Source of the DNA: JARBAK01 sp034472185
GTDB taxonomy: Bacteria > Pseudomonadota > Alphaproteobacteria > Rickettsiales > Midichloriaceae
Assembly (NCBI GenBank): GCA_034472185.1
Contig: JARBAK010000001.1
Span: 496,001-560,000, forward strand
DNA: 64,000 nt
Direction of reading: 5' to 3'
Shown here: piece after piece, positions 47,189 to 55,894 of the stretch
Numbering within the stretch: the first letter of the stretch is position 1
Layout of the letters: each line of letters opens with the position of its first letter
Notes under the pieces: generated by a model
Database searches by the model: none
The model's input: only the letters and a program-made list of their open reading frames with translations
Told to the model about the DNA's origin: nothing
Program-made: the position numbers and the translations under genes

Positions 47189-47233
47189 CCCTCTCAGTTT
47201 TATTAGGTTGGAACAGGATTTAAGGAGACTAGA

Positions 47234-47305
47234 GGTCCCGTAGCTCAGTGGTAGAGCAACTGACTCTTAATCAGTGGGTCGCGCGTTCGAATCGCGCCGG
47301 GATCG
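47234..47305 (+). tRNA. tRNA-Lys (CTT)
   Basis: A 72-nt cloverleaf nearly identical to the preceding tRNA-Lys, with anticodon loop CTCTTAA and fully paired anticodon (ACTGA/TCAGT) and T stems. CCA is not encoded. The pair arose by tandem duplication; one copy reads AAA/AAG and this one AAG only. Confidence 0.93.
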
Positions 47306-47336
47306 CTTTAAATAACAAACAGATGCGGAAATAGGG

Positions 47337-47738
47337 ATGGCAGTAAAGGGTAATAAAAAGGTAACAGAGGCGAAGGCTTTTTCTCGTAAAAAGAGTGTAA
47401 AGCAAGCGGGTAGCGCATATGTAGCTAATTATGAGTGTGCTCCAAACGTTGAGGGAGATATATTGTGCGATAGGTATGCTCGTAAAAAGAAGCGTGGGAC
47501 TATACATGATAGATACCGCTCAATTAAGGTACGTATGGCTAATAGTTCGGAAGAATTTATTACATGCTCTACGTATCATCAAGATGAGTTGGTTCTAGAC
47601 GTTGATAGGAAGACTCATCCAGCTTGGACTAAGGTTATAGGACAAGTTGATATGAGAGCTACGGAAGTGTCTAAATTCAACGAGAGATATGGTACCTTAA
47701 ACTTTTTAGGGAAAGCATCTTCTAAAGTTGATGAATAA
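47337..47738 (+). CDS. rpmE: 50S ribosomal protein L31 with long N-terminal extension
   Basis: Residues 53-125 match L31: IHDRYRSIKVRMANSSEEF, STYHQDELVLDVDRKTHPAWT and VSKFNERYGTLNFLG. L31 bridges the ribosomal subunits. The usual length is about 75 residues, but here 133 are read from ATG 47337, so about 50 basic residues (Lys/Arg/Ala rich) precede the domain. No ATG lies where a normal L31 would start; a TTG at 47464 is the only nearby alternative. The zinc-binding Cys set is absent. It lies 32 nt after tRNA-Lys(CTT), probably in one transcript. Confidence 0.85.
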   Translation: MAVKGNKKVTEAKAFSRKKSVKQAGSAYVANYECAPNVEGDILCDRYARKKKRGTIHDRYRSIKVRMANSSEEFITCSTYHQDELVLDVDRKTHPAWTKVIGQVDMRATEVSKFNERYGTLNFLGKASSKVDE

Positions 47739-47887
47739 GGGGAGATTGTTCTAATTACCGTGACGAAAGATATAGTTGTAGGGGGCGATGCGTTAGGATG
47801 CTACATGATAAAGCTCCTATATATAGTGAATGGGGAGTTTTGTTGCTGTGAGAGTTAATATATCTGTGCGCTGAGAAGCGGCGTATT

Positions 47888-48709
47888 CTATATGCGATGC
47901 CGAAGGGTGAAGTTGCAGAAAACGGGTGCGTGGTCAGATGGCTTGTCCCACCCCCTCACCGTTGAATAGATTCCTGCGCTTTCTATGCTGTCGAGAGCGT
48001 GATTAGAAACGATTATGTGGTCAAGGCGCATACCTGCGTTGCGGTGGTATCCATGCCGCCTGTAGTCCCACCAACTATACATGTTTGTATGCGTAGGATG
48101 TATAGTCCTGAGGCTATCTATAAACCCACCTTGAAGCAGCATTTCGAACTCCACGCGTTCATTGGGATGGAACCCTACTTCTCCATCTAGAGCTTCTGGG
48201 TCATGTACGTCTATTGCTTCAGGGGCTATATTGAAATCGCCTCCTAATACTACAATTTCGCTATTATCTTTGTTTAATTGAGCTGCTTTTTTCCTTATTA
48301 ATCGCATATAATCTAATTTATGCAGGAATCGCTCAGAAGAAACGCTTTGTCCTTGTGGTACATAAACACAGCAAAGACGTAACGCATATGCACCATGAAC
48401 AGTGAACGCTTCTATATATCTTGCTTCGAGGGTACAAGGATTGGGTGCATCACTATTCAGGTCATATTTTATATCTTCTAGGGGTGTTTTGCTTAGTATG
48501 GCAACCCCATTGTATGTCTTTTGTCCACAGAGCGCTATATTATATCCGTAATATTCTAGCTCTGTATACGGGAAGGTGCTCTCTGTGCACTTCAGTTCCT
48601 GTAGCATAAGAATATCCGGACTACGCTCCGTTATAAAACGTTGCACTGCAGCTAGCCTTGCTCTAATGGAATTCACATTCCAACTCACTATACTCAACAC
48701 ATTATTCAT
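47888..48709 (-). CDS. xthA: Exodeoxyribonuclease III
   Basis: The 273-residue protein is an ExoIII/APE-type nuclease: SIVSWNVNSIRARL, LMLQELKCTE (metal Glu), GGDFNIAP, MRLDHIIVSNHAL and the catalytic SDHAPVF. It cleaves abasic sites in base excision repair. The length is normal. It lies downstream of mdh on the same strand, 59 nt apart. Confidence 0.94.
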   Translation of the reverse strand: MNNVLSIVSWNVNSIRARLAAVQRFITERSPDILMLQELKCTESTFPYTELEYYGYNIALCGQKTYNGVAILSKTPLEDIKYDLNSDAPNPCTLEARYIEAFTVHGAYALRLCCVYVPQGQSVSSERFLHKLDYMRLIRKKAAQLNKDNSEIVVLGGDFNIAPEAIDVHDPEALDGEVGFHPNERVEFEMLLQGGFIDSLRTIHPTHTNMYSWWDYRRHGYHRNAGMRLDHIIVSNHALDSIESAGIYSTVRGWDKPSDHAPVFCNFTLRHRI

Positions 48710-48768
48710 AATAAATTTGTATCAACATATGCTTGGTTTCTATATGAAAGACTAATAGGGAAAATATA

Positions 48769-49722
48769 TTAAATCGAAGAAATGACTACTGCGTTTAATT
48801 GCCTAATGCGCTGAGCAGACGCTTGAAGCATTAGCTTCTCCTCATTACTTAGAGCTAATTCTACTATGCGCTCTACTCCTTTTGGCCCTATTAAAGTGGG
48901 AGCGCCTAGGTATATATCGGCAATGCCATATTTTCCTCCCATATATACAGAGCAAGATATAATTTGCTTCTGTCCATAAAGATATGCTTCACACATTTTT
49001 AGAATAGCTGCTGCTGGGCCTAAATATGCGGAAGTAGTTTGTAACAGTTGCACAATTTCTGCTCCTGCGCCACGCGCACGTTGTACTATATTTTGGAGTG
49101 TGTCTTCACTGATCCAACCATTTGCTACAAGGCTTAGAATAGGGATCCCGGCTACAGATGTATGTGATAGTAGAGGGATCATGCTATCGCCGTGTTCTCC
49201 TATTATTGTTGTGGCTATATCATGGACAGAGACTTCTAATGCTTGAGCGAGAAAGTATCTAAACCTCGCTGTATCCAAGGCGCCGGCCATACCCACTACA
49301 TGAGAAGTATTAATTTTGCTGTATCTCTGGAATAGCCATGCCATTGAATCTAGAGGGTTAGTGACAACAATTATGAACGCTTGGGGGCTATGCAAAGATA
49401 TATTTTCTGCGACTGATTTAATAACAGCAGCATTTGTGGCTACTAGATCTGCGCGCGACATGCCTGGTTTGCGTGCTATACCAGCGGTTACGACCACTAA
49501 ATCCGCTTCTTTAATGTCAATATAATTATCTGTGCCATAAACCAGAGAATGGCTCCCCAATAACGAGAGGCCTTGCATTATATCTAGTGCTCTGCCTACT
49601 GCTTTATCTTTGATATGGTCTAACAGCACCATGTTTACTTGGTGCTTAGCGCCAAGTAAATAAGCGAGCGCTCCTCCTATATTACCACTTCCTATTATAG
49701 CTATCTTAGGTAGCTTATGCAT
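48769..49722 (-). CDS. mdh: Malate dehydrogenase
   Basis: The 317-residue enzyme is of the LDH-like MDH type: GSGNIGGALAYLLG (NAD site), VVTAGIARKPGMSRADL, VVTNPLDSMAWLFQ, GMAGALDTARFRYFLA and the catalytic GEHGDSMIP. The Arg in RKPGMSR is the substrate-discriminating position expected for malate. It catalyses the last TCA step. It is the upstream gene of an mdh-xthA pair. Confidence 0.95.
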   Translation of the reverse strand: MHKLPKIAIIGSGNIGGALAYLLGAKHQVNMVLLDHIKDKAVGRALDIMQGLSLLGSHSLVYGTDNYIDIKEADLVVVTAGIARKPGMSRADLVATNAAVIKSVAENISLHSPQAFIIVVTNPLDSMAWLFQRYSKINTSHVVGMAGALDTARFRYFLAQALEVSVHDIATTIIGEHGDSMIPLLSHTSVAGIPILSLVANGWISEDTLQNIVQRARGAGAEIVQLLQTTSAYLGPAAAILKMCEAYLYGQKQIISCSVYMGGKYGIADIYLGAPTLIGPKGVERIVELALSNEEKLMLQASAQRIRQLNAVVISSI

Positions 49723-49890
49723 GATATTTTATTCTTGTATATTTCGACTAAACAGGGGCATCCTTGAATATTTTTACAAATATGGCAATTAAAAATTGAC
49801 ACTACGGCTGAGATATTTCATTGTACAACCTTAGCATGATGAGGTATTTTCTGCTAAGGGATGGAGTAGTTAGTTCAAAGCGGATATTTT

Positions 49891-49964
49891 GCGCTCGTAG
49901 CTCAGCTGGATAGAGCGTTAGACTACGGATCTAAAGGCCAAGGGTTCGAATCCTTTCGAGCGCG
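49891..49964 (+). tRNA. tRNA-Arg (ACG)
   Basis: A 74-nt cloverleaf has acceptor GCGCTCG/CGAGCGC, anticodon loop CTACGGA, T arm AGGGTTCGAATCCTT and discriminator G. CCA is not encoded. A34 is the substrate of TadA (31381). ispH follows closely on the same strand. Confidence 0.95.
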
Positions 49965-50002
49965 TCCTATTTATGCGTTATAAGAGGGGTGGCGAAGTGA
50001 GT

Positions 50003-50935
50003 ATGCGAGTTATATTAGCTGCCCCCAGGGGTTTTTGTGCGGGAGTTAGCCGCGCTATCAAAATAGCAGAATTAACTCTAAAGAAATGTACTTCTGTATA
50101 TATAAGACATGAGATCGTGCATAATAAGGCAGTTGTAGAAAAACTTAAGGGGTATGGGGCGGTTTTTATAGAACAGCTTGCGGCAATAGCAGATCGGAGT
50201 GAGGGCGCTACTGTTATTTTCTCTGCTCATGGTGTTTCTAAAGCTGTGGAGCGAGAGGCAAAGACATTAGGATTGCGCACAGTAGACGCTACTTGTCCTC
50301 TGGTAAAAAGGGTGCATAAGCGGGTTGAGGGTTATGCTAATCAAGGCAAAAAGATAGTTTTGATTGGTTATCAGCCGCATGTTGAGATAGAGGGCATTAA
50401 AGGACAGGTTGAGGGGATAACAGATTTATTTATTATAAATGAGGAGGCAGATATAGATTTTTTACCTCTAAGTAGAACCGATAGGATTGCATATGTGACC
50501 CAAACAACTTTTAATTTACAAGACGCGAATAGAATCATTGCATGCTTGAAGCAAAAGTTTCCAGAGATTGAGGGAGCGGGTACCAACGATATATGTTATG
50601 CGACTCAAAATAGGCAGGCTGCAGTGCGTACATTGGCTAATTTAGCGGATATAATATTGATTGTTGGGTCTACGGAAAGTTCTAATGCTACAAGGTTAAA
50701 AGAAATAAGTCTGCAAGAAGGTGTGCCGGCATACATGGTAAATGATGAAACGAATATTGAGCTTGAGTGGTTCCAAAAAGCTCACGTTATTGGTGTCACC
50801 GCAGGTGCTTCGACTCCCGAAGAAGCCGTACAAAATGTGCTAAAATTTTTATGCGCCTCCATCAAAGATCTTACAATAGAAGAGCTGCAAAATACCGAAG
50901 GGGAGATTGTGTTTCCCTTGCCTAAGGGGCTATGA
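50003..50935 (+). CDS. ispH: 4-hydroxy-3-methylbut-2-enyl diphosphate reductase IspH (LytB)
   Basis: The iron-sulfur enzyme makes IPP and DMAPP from HMBPP, the last MEP step. The three cluster Cys are in PRGFCAGVSRA, DATCPLV and NDICYAT. IRHEIVHN and FSAHGVS are also conserved. I chose ATG 50003 (MRVILAAPRGFCAG) as the family start; an ATG at 49973 adds ten residues and begins only 8 nt after tRNA-Arg. The protein is about 310 residues. It converges with fabF. Confidence 0.95.
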   Translation: MRVILAAPRGFCAGVSRAIKIAELTLKKCTSVYIRHEIVHNKAVVEKLKGYGAVFIEQLAAIADRSEGATVIFSAHGVSKAVEREAKTLGLRTVDATCPLVKRVHKRVEGYANQGKKIVLIGYQPHVEIEGIKGQVEGITDLFIINEEADIDFLPLSRTDRIAYVTQTTFNLQDANRIIACLKQKFPEIEGAGTNDICYATQNRQAAVRTLANLADIILIVGSTESSNATRLKEISLQEGVPAYMVNDETNIELEWFQKAHVIGVTAGASTPEEAVQNVLKFLCASIKDLTIEELQNTEGEIVFPLPKGL

Positions 50936-51013
50936 ATTTTGCTGTATTTCTTCTCCATACTATTACAGTGTCCCTCTAATCACACATTGTTTCTTTATGT
51001 GTTGATGGTCTGT

Positions 51014-52291
51014 TTATAATTTCTGAAAAATTAAACTTGCATTTGTGCCACCGAATCCAAATGAATTTGTCATTACGATGCTAAGTTTCTTCTCAATAGC
51101 TGTATAAGGAATCAGATTTATGTTCTTTGCGCTGCATTCTTCGTCTGGATCATCAAGATTAAGGGTGGGTGGTAATATACTATCACGTAGCGCTAATAGA
51201 CTAAATATTGCCTCTACACTTCCTGCAGCGCCTAAAAGATGTCCTATGGCAGATTTAGTAGAAGACATATAAAGCAGTGGATGATTAGAGAAAAGCCTTC
51301 TTACAGCTTTATACTCTGCTATATCTCCTGGAAGAGTAGAGGTACCATGAGCATTTATGTACTCTATTTCATCTATATTAAGATGAGCTTGTGCTAATGC
51401 CATTTGCATAGCACTATATGCCCCTTCTCCTTGAGGGTCTGGAGCGGTAATGTGATAGGCATCACTGCTTAATCCATAACCTATCAATTCCCCATATATG
51501 TGTACTCCGCGTTTTTTCGCGTGTTCGAGTTCTTCTAAAACAAGGATTCCCGCTCCTTCTCCCATAACAAAACCATCGCGTTCCTTGTCCCAAGGTCTAG
51601 ACGCTCTTTCGGGTGAATCATTATATTTAGTAGAGAGAGCTTTTGCTGCAGCAAAGCCTCCGATACCGAGTCTGCATATAGCCGCTTCAGCACCTCCGCA
51701 TACCATAACATCTGCATCATTGCGTCTAATTATATGCGCTGCTTCTCCTATGGCATGCGCTCCTGTAGCACAAGCTGTGACTATAGAAAAGTTAGGCCCC
51801 TTAAGACCATATTCCATAGATATCTGGCCTGCCACAAGGTTGACTAGGCTAGCTGGTACAAAAAATGGGCTAATTCTCCTGGCACCTCGCTCATGTAAAG
51901 CACAGGCATTTGCTTCGATACAAATAAGGCCTCCTATTCCAGAGCCTACAATTACACCGATCCGAGAGGGGGGGCATAGAGGCATATCACTACTCCAGCC
52001 TGCATCTCTCAAAGCGCTCCCAGCTCCCGCTATTCCCAGATGAATAAATCGATCCATCTTTTTGACATTTGACCCTGAGCCACAAAGCTCGGGGTCAAAA
52101 CCTAACAAAGCATCTTCTTTCGTAGAAGCAATATACGCAGCTACTTTGGAGGATAAATCACTAACGGCGAATTTAGTCTCTGGGATGCGTTTGATTCCAC
52201 TTTGCCCCTCTACAATCCCCTTCCAAGCAAGCTGCACAGAACTCCCCAGAGGCGTAATAAGACCGGCTCCGGTAACAACAACTCGCCTCAT
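51014..52291 (-). CDS. fabF: Beta-ketoacyl-ACP synthase II
   Basis: The 425-residue condensing enzyme has the nucleophile region VTACATGAHAIGEA (Cys about 173) and the two His motifs INAHGTSTLPGD and KSAIGHLLGAAGSVE. It elongates acyl chains in type II fatty acid synthesis. acpP lies 52 nt upstream on the same strand, the usual partner. An N-terminal insert in KEDALLGFDPELCGSGSNV is slightly longer than in E. coli. Confidence 0.96.
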   Translation of the reverse strand: MRRVVVTGAGLITPLGSSVQLAWKGIVEGQSGIKRIPETKFAVSDLSSKVAAYIASTKEDALLGFDPELCGSGSNVKKMDRFIHLGIAGAGSALRDAGWSSDMPLCPPSRIGVIVGSGIGGLICIEANACALHERGARRISPFFVPASLVNLVAGQISMEYGLKGPNFSIVTACATGAHAIGEAAHIIRRNDADVMVCGGAEAAICRLGIGGFAAAKALSTKYNDSPERASRPWDKERDGFVMGEGAGILVLEELEHAKKRGVHIYGELIGYGLSSDAYHITAPDPQGEGAYSAMQMALAQAHLNIDEIEYINAHGTSTLPGDIAEYKAVRRLFSNHPLLYMSSTKSAIGHLLGAAGSVEAIFSLLALRDSILPPTLNLDDPDEECSAKNINLIPYTAIEKKLSIVMTNSFGFGGTNASLIFQKL

Positions 52292-52343
52292 ACGTTGCCA
52301 TAAATATCTATGGTTAATTCTTTGATTGTATCTTAGCTCTTAA

Positions 52344-52625
52344 CTAAGAGCTCTCGACCGCTTCTGCTGCTTTGGCTTTAATATAATCTATAGCCTCTCC
52401 GACTGTTCTAATTTTTTCAGCGTCTTCATCAGAGATTTCTATCTTGAATTCATCTTCAACAGCCATAATAATTTCGACTCTTACAAGACTATCAGCTCCT
52501 AAATCCTCCGTCAGCCTATCTTCATCCTTTACCGTTTCAGGATCGACATCTAATTGTCGAGAAATAAGTCTTATAACGCGGTCTTTTACAGATTCCACCA
52601 TATCCTCTGCAGGCACAGCACTCAT
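52344..52625 (-). CDS. acpP: Acyl carrier protein
   Basis: The 93-residue acidic protein has the phosphopantetheine site GADSLVRVEI (Ser46) where most ACPs read GADSLDxVEL, preceded by DEDRLTEDL. It carries acyl chains for FabF and lipid synthesis. The first eight residues (MSAVPAED) are an extension relative to the usual start; a second ATG at 52601 gives the standard length. Ala/Glu-rich residues extend the C-terminus. Confidence 0.94.
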   Translation of the reverse strand: MSAVPAEDMVESVKDRVIRLISRQLDVDPETVKDEDRLTEDLGADSLVRVEIIMAVEDEFKIEISDEDAEKIRTVGEAIDYIKAKAAEAVESS

Positions 52626-52683
52626 ATTTAAAATACCATTTTTATTGATAGGCAGCTAATTAATAGCGACAAATTGTCTATTG

Positions 52684-54279
52684 TCAAAGACAATTTTTGG
52701 ATGCACCATTTTTCCATGACTCTAGAGCTAAAAGTAATAAGAATATTCCCGCACAAAGACTGCCAATGATATAAAAGATCACATGATAGTAGCTGCTGTA
52801 TACGGTATATAAAGCATTTATATGTAGTCTGGCATCAATGATTCCAGATTTATATATTGGCAATGTTGCTTGTATCTTCCCATATGCGTCTATTATAGCG
52901 GATATGCCGGTATTTGCAGCTCTTACCATCGGCAGCCCTAATTCTATTGTGCGCATCCTGGCCATAGCGAAGTGTTGATGGGGGCCTATACTATTTTTAA
53001 ACCACGCATCATTTGTAATATTTAAAATAACATCTATATTACTTCCATTTTCGCGATTAAAATTTTTGAAAAAAAACGGAGCTAATATAGCTTCATAACA
53101 TATATAAGGAGCAATATTTAATTGCTTTGTTTCTAGGTATCTGCTTTCTCCATGTCCCTCTGTATATCCAAAATCTCCTAGTGTAACAACTGTGGGTATA
53201 AAGTGTAGAAAATTGGACCATGGCACATATTCTCCGAAAGGTACTAGAACTTTTTTAGAATATTTAGCGACTATCTCTCCGGCATCATTTACTACAACAA
53301 TAGAGTTAAAAATACGATTAGCAATTTGATCATATGTATCAGCCCCTGTAATAAGATACGCTCCTGATGGTAATATTCCCCTTAGCTCTGGTATAGATTT
53401 TGCACTGGTTGATATCGTAAATGGGAAGGCAGATTCAGGCCAAAATATATAATTCATATTTCCAAGCCCCTCTCTTTCTGTAAGCTGTAGAGTTTGACTA
53501 AGGGCGGCTAGTTTCGACTGCGTATCTAGTGGTGGTAGTACTATATTTGGTTGTACTATTCTGATCATAGGAAGTGAAGTTATGTCGCTAGATGTATTTC
53601 TCACTTCTGGAGTAGTATAACGATAATATCCCCATATATGCAGTATACATAGAGCTGTTAAAGTCACTAAAATAAGACTTTTATTGCGGCTATACCAAAT
53701 AGTGCCAACGAAGACTGTAATGAATCCTAAACCGTGTACTCCTATTACTGACGCTACTTGCATTAATGATATACTATAATTGGTTGCGTATCCTATGAAA
53801 TTCCATGGGAATGGCAAGATCGCGTATCCACGCAAGATTTCTGCTCCTATCCATAAACAGGAGAAAATAAAGGGTAGGAGTACTCTAATGTACTTGCCCT
53901 CAAGGGCTAAGCGTTTACAACAAATTATATATCGATATGTGATGAGCGCTACTAATCCAGTAAAAATACTCAGAATGCTAGGGAGCAGAATAACTACAAT
54001 AGGGATAAGCCAGCAAAATATGTGCAAGTCTATTGTAAGGGCATAGGATATCCAATAAAGACCACATAAAAAATGCCCTAATCCGAAAAAGAATCCGATA
54101 AAAAAAGCTTTCAATGTTTTTGTTGCCTTTTCTATCAGCAATAAGAGGATAGAAAAGGAGATCGGGATTACAATAGGAATATTAAATGGGGAAAAGGCCA
54201 AATTCAGTATTGAGCCTAGCCCTGCTGCAATCCAATAGGCATACTTATAGAAAAAATAAGAGTGTTTAAGTATGACCAT
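52684..54279 (-). CDS. lnt: Apolipoprotein N-acyltransferase
   Basis: The 531-residue protein has about seven N-terminal membrane helices with FSPFNIPIVIPISF and PFPWNFIGY, then a periplasmic nitrilase-like domain. The catalytic triad is visible: Glu in FWPESAFPF, Lys in SKKVLVPFGEYVPW and Cys in APYICYEAI. A last membrane helix follows. It adds the third acyl chain to lipoproteins, which the Lol system (lolD at 2341) then sorts. The protein is intact. Confidence 0.95.
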   Translation of the reverse strand: MVILKHSYFFYKYAYWIAAGLGSILNLAFSPFNIPIVIPISFSILLLLIEKATKTLKAFFIGFFFGLGHFLCGLYWISYALTIDLHIFCWLIPIVVILLPSILSIFTGLVALITYRYIICCKRLALEGKYIRVLLPFIFSCLWIGAEILRGYAILPFPWNFIGYATNYSISLMQVASVIGVHGLGFITVFVGTIWYSRNKSLILVTLTALCILHIWGYYRYTTPEVRNTSSDITSLPMIRIVQPNIVLPPLDTQSKLAALSQTLQLTEREGLGNMNYIFWPESAFPFTISTSAKSIPELRGILPSGAYLITGADTYDQIANRIFNSIVVVNDAGEIVAKYSKKVLVPFGEYVPWSNFLHFIPTVVTLGDFGYTEGHGESRYLETKQLNIAPYICYEAILAPFFFKNFNRENGSNIDVILNITNDAWFKNSIGPHQHFAMARMRTIELGLPMVRAANTGISAIIDAYGKIQATLPIYKSGIIDARLHINALYTVYSSYYHVIFYIIGSLCAGIFLLLLALESWKNGASKNCL

Positions 54280-54498
54280 TTTATTTGCTGGTATTAATTA
54301 TGTAAATTCTTCTCTTATACTAGCTATTTAAACGTTAATAAATTACAGTTTATCACAAAGCACTCTAATTATGATTTCGGACGATGTATAAAAGGAAGTA
54401 AGATGAGGTTATAACAATTTGACTTTTTTAGAAATATTTTGTACGCGGGTGTTTGTTGTGTTGAGTCGTTGAATAGTGTAAGTTGATGTGAAGTTAAT

Positions 54499-54572
54499 GC
54501 GGGTATAGCTTAATGGTAAAGTCCCAGCCTTCCAAGCTGGTCATGTGGGTTCGATCCCCATTACCCGCTCCA
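54499..54572 (+). tRNA. tRNA-Gly (TCC), CCA encoded
   Basis: A 74-nt cloverleaf has acceptor GCGGGTA/TACCCGC, anticodon stem CCAGC/GCTGG with loop CTTCCAA, T arm GTGGGTTCGATCCCCAT, discriminator T and encoded CCA (54570-54572). tsaB follows 29 nt downstream. Confidence 0.95.
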
Positions 54573-54601
54573 TCTTTTGAATAAGTGAAAAGTCACAAGG
54601 G

Positions 54602-55297
54602 ATGCGTATCCTTGCTTTTGATACATGTTGCGGAATTGTGGATATTGCTTTAGCAGTTGATGCTGATGTTTTATGCATCAAACAAAGCAGCAATTTAAAT
54701 AATCAGGCTGAAGAACTTTTTTTATTGCTAGAGGAAGCGCTGCAGATTGCTGGTTGGTGCTATATGGATATTGACGTTTTGGCTATCACTGTGGGGCCTG
54801 GTAGCTTTACTGGCGTAAGGATCGGAGTTGCTGCGGCGCAAGGTATTGCGCTTATTTTAGAAATGCATAAGAAGATTAGCGTTCTCACCTTTAGTACTAT
54901 GGAGGTAGCTGCGTTTAGTGTGCTAGAGATGTCTTTAAGTGGTGCCGATAGTTTGAAGTTAGACGCACTTATTATTCAGGATATGGGGAAAAAACAGATC
55001 TATGGACAAGATTTCAAATTGGATAGTCCATATATAGATGCTCTATCAGATATAAGAATAGTGGAGACTCCTCTAATTCAGAGGCTGAATAGTGGTGAGG
55101 GTGAGATAAGCAAAGAACCTTGTCTACAAGTCACCGTTAAGCCAGATGCTCCTAGCCTAGCTAGATTAGCATATTATACATTATCTGAGACAGGGGGGCT
55201 TTTAAACAAAAGAGATATGCCAGTTTCTGCATCTGATATTATCCCTATATATGTGAGAGCTCCCGCTATAGGGCCGCGCAAGAAAAAATCGATTTAA
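54602..55297 (+). CDS. tsaB: tRNA threonylcarbamoyladenosine biosynthesis protein TsaB
   Basis: The 231-residue protein has the ASKHA start ILAFDTCCGIVDIAL and the TsaB signature VGPGSFTGVRIGVAAAQGIAL. With TsaD and TsaE it transfers threonylcarbamoyl to A37 of ANN-reading tRNAs. The AMP intermediate comes from TsaC (8609). tsaD and tsaE are not in this window. rimI, a common neighbour, is also absent. It lies downstream of tRNA-Gly and converges on lptA. Confidence 0.9.
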   Translation: MRILAFDTCCGIVDIALAVDADVLCIKQSSNLNNQAEELFLLLEEALQIAGWCYMDIDVLAITVGPGSFTGVRIGVAAAQGIALILEMHKKISVLTFSTMEVAAFSVLEMSLSGADSLKLDALIIQDMGKKQIYGQDFKLDSPYIDALSDIRIVETPLIQRLNSGEGEISKEPCLQVTVKPDAPSLARLAYYTLSETGGLLNKRDMPVSASDIIPIYVRAPAIGPRKKKSI

Positions 55298-55303
55298 CAT
55301 TAT

Positions 55304-55894
55304 TTATGTGCTGGAATCTTTGGTAGCAATAGTGGCCCTTACTCGCTCTTGTGCATTAGGCCCTCCCGATATAGAGACATCGCCAGTTAGCATATTATAA
55401 TTAACGAATTCCCCTTCAATTTTTGTACCGCCTGGTTTATTTTGAGCAATTACCACATTTCCTTCGAGAAAGAGCATTTTTTCTTGGGGAAAACATTTAA
55501 GTTTTTTAGATATCGCACTTATATCGGAAGTTTTCAATAGTACATTGCCGATGGCAGTTATTACTTTCGCGTCTTGTAGTGAGAATAGCGATGTATTGGT
55601 GCTATTATATGTGGCGGTCACTGTATCTGATTGTATTGTAACTCCAGAGGATTTAATTTGCACATGCCCCTTCAGCAATACCTTATGTTGCTTATGCATA
55701 ATGCTTGCTCTATCAGCGCTTATGATTAAATTAGATGTGGGTGTATGTGAGGTATTATCTTCGACTTCTGCATTGGAAGCAGCGCATAATGTAGCATCTG
55801 TTATGAATATGAAGGTGAAATAAAAGATGGCGGCTCTTAAGACTTTTAACAAAGGGAGAACGACTATATTTTGGTACCTATTCAGGTTGTGCAT
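55304..55894 (-). CDS. lptA: LptA/OstA-like periplasmic LPS transport protein
   Basis: From ATG 55894 the 196-residue product has a signal peptide (about residues 10-38, ending TLCA) and an OstA domain with repeated beta-strand pattern: LIISADRASIMHKQHKVLLKGHV, VTIQSDTVTATY, VLLKTSDISAISKKL and LEGNVVIAQNKPGGTKIEGE. LptA bridges LPS across the periplasm. With this start it overlaps the opposite-strand lptF start by 68 nt. An alternative TTG within the overlap would shorten the signal peptide. It is separated from lptB (10741). Confidence 0.82.
   Translation of the reverse strand: MHNLNRYQNIVVLPLLKVLRAAIFYFTFIFITDATLCAASNAEVEDNTSHTPTSNLIISADRASIMHKQHKVLLKGHVQIKSSGVTIQSDTVTATYNSTNTSLFSLQDAKVITAIGNVLLKTSDISAISKKLKCFPQEKMLFLEGNVVIAQNKPGGTKIEGEFVNYNMLTGDVSISGGPNAQERVRATIATKDSST

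Noticed and set aside
49796..49801. Perfect TTGACA upstream of tRNA-Arg as a promoter
   Set aside because: At 16-18 nt spacing no acceptable -10 follows, so the promoter could not be supported.
51498..52043. 181-codon frame antisense to fabF
   Set aside because: Ser/Pro/Ala-rich shadow of a conserved gene on the opposite strand.
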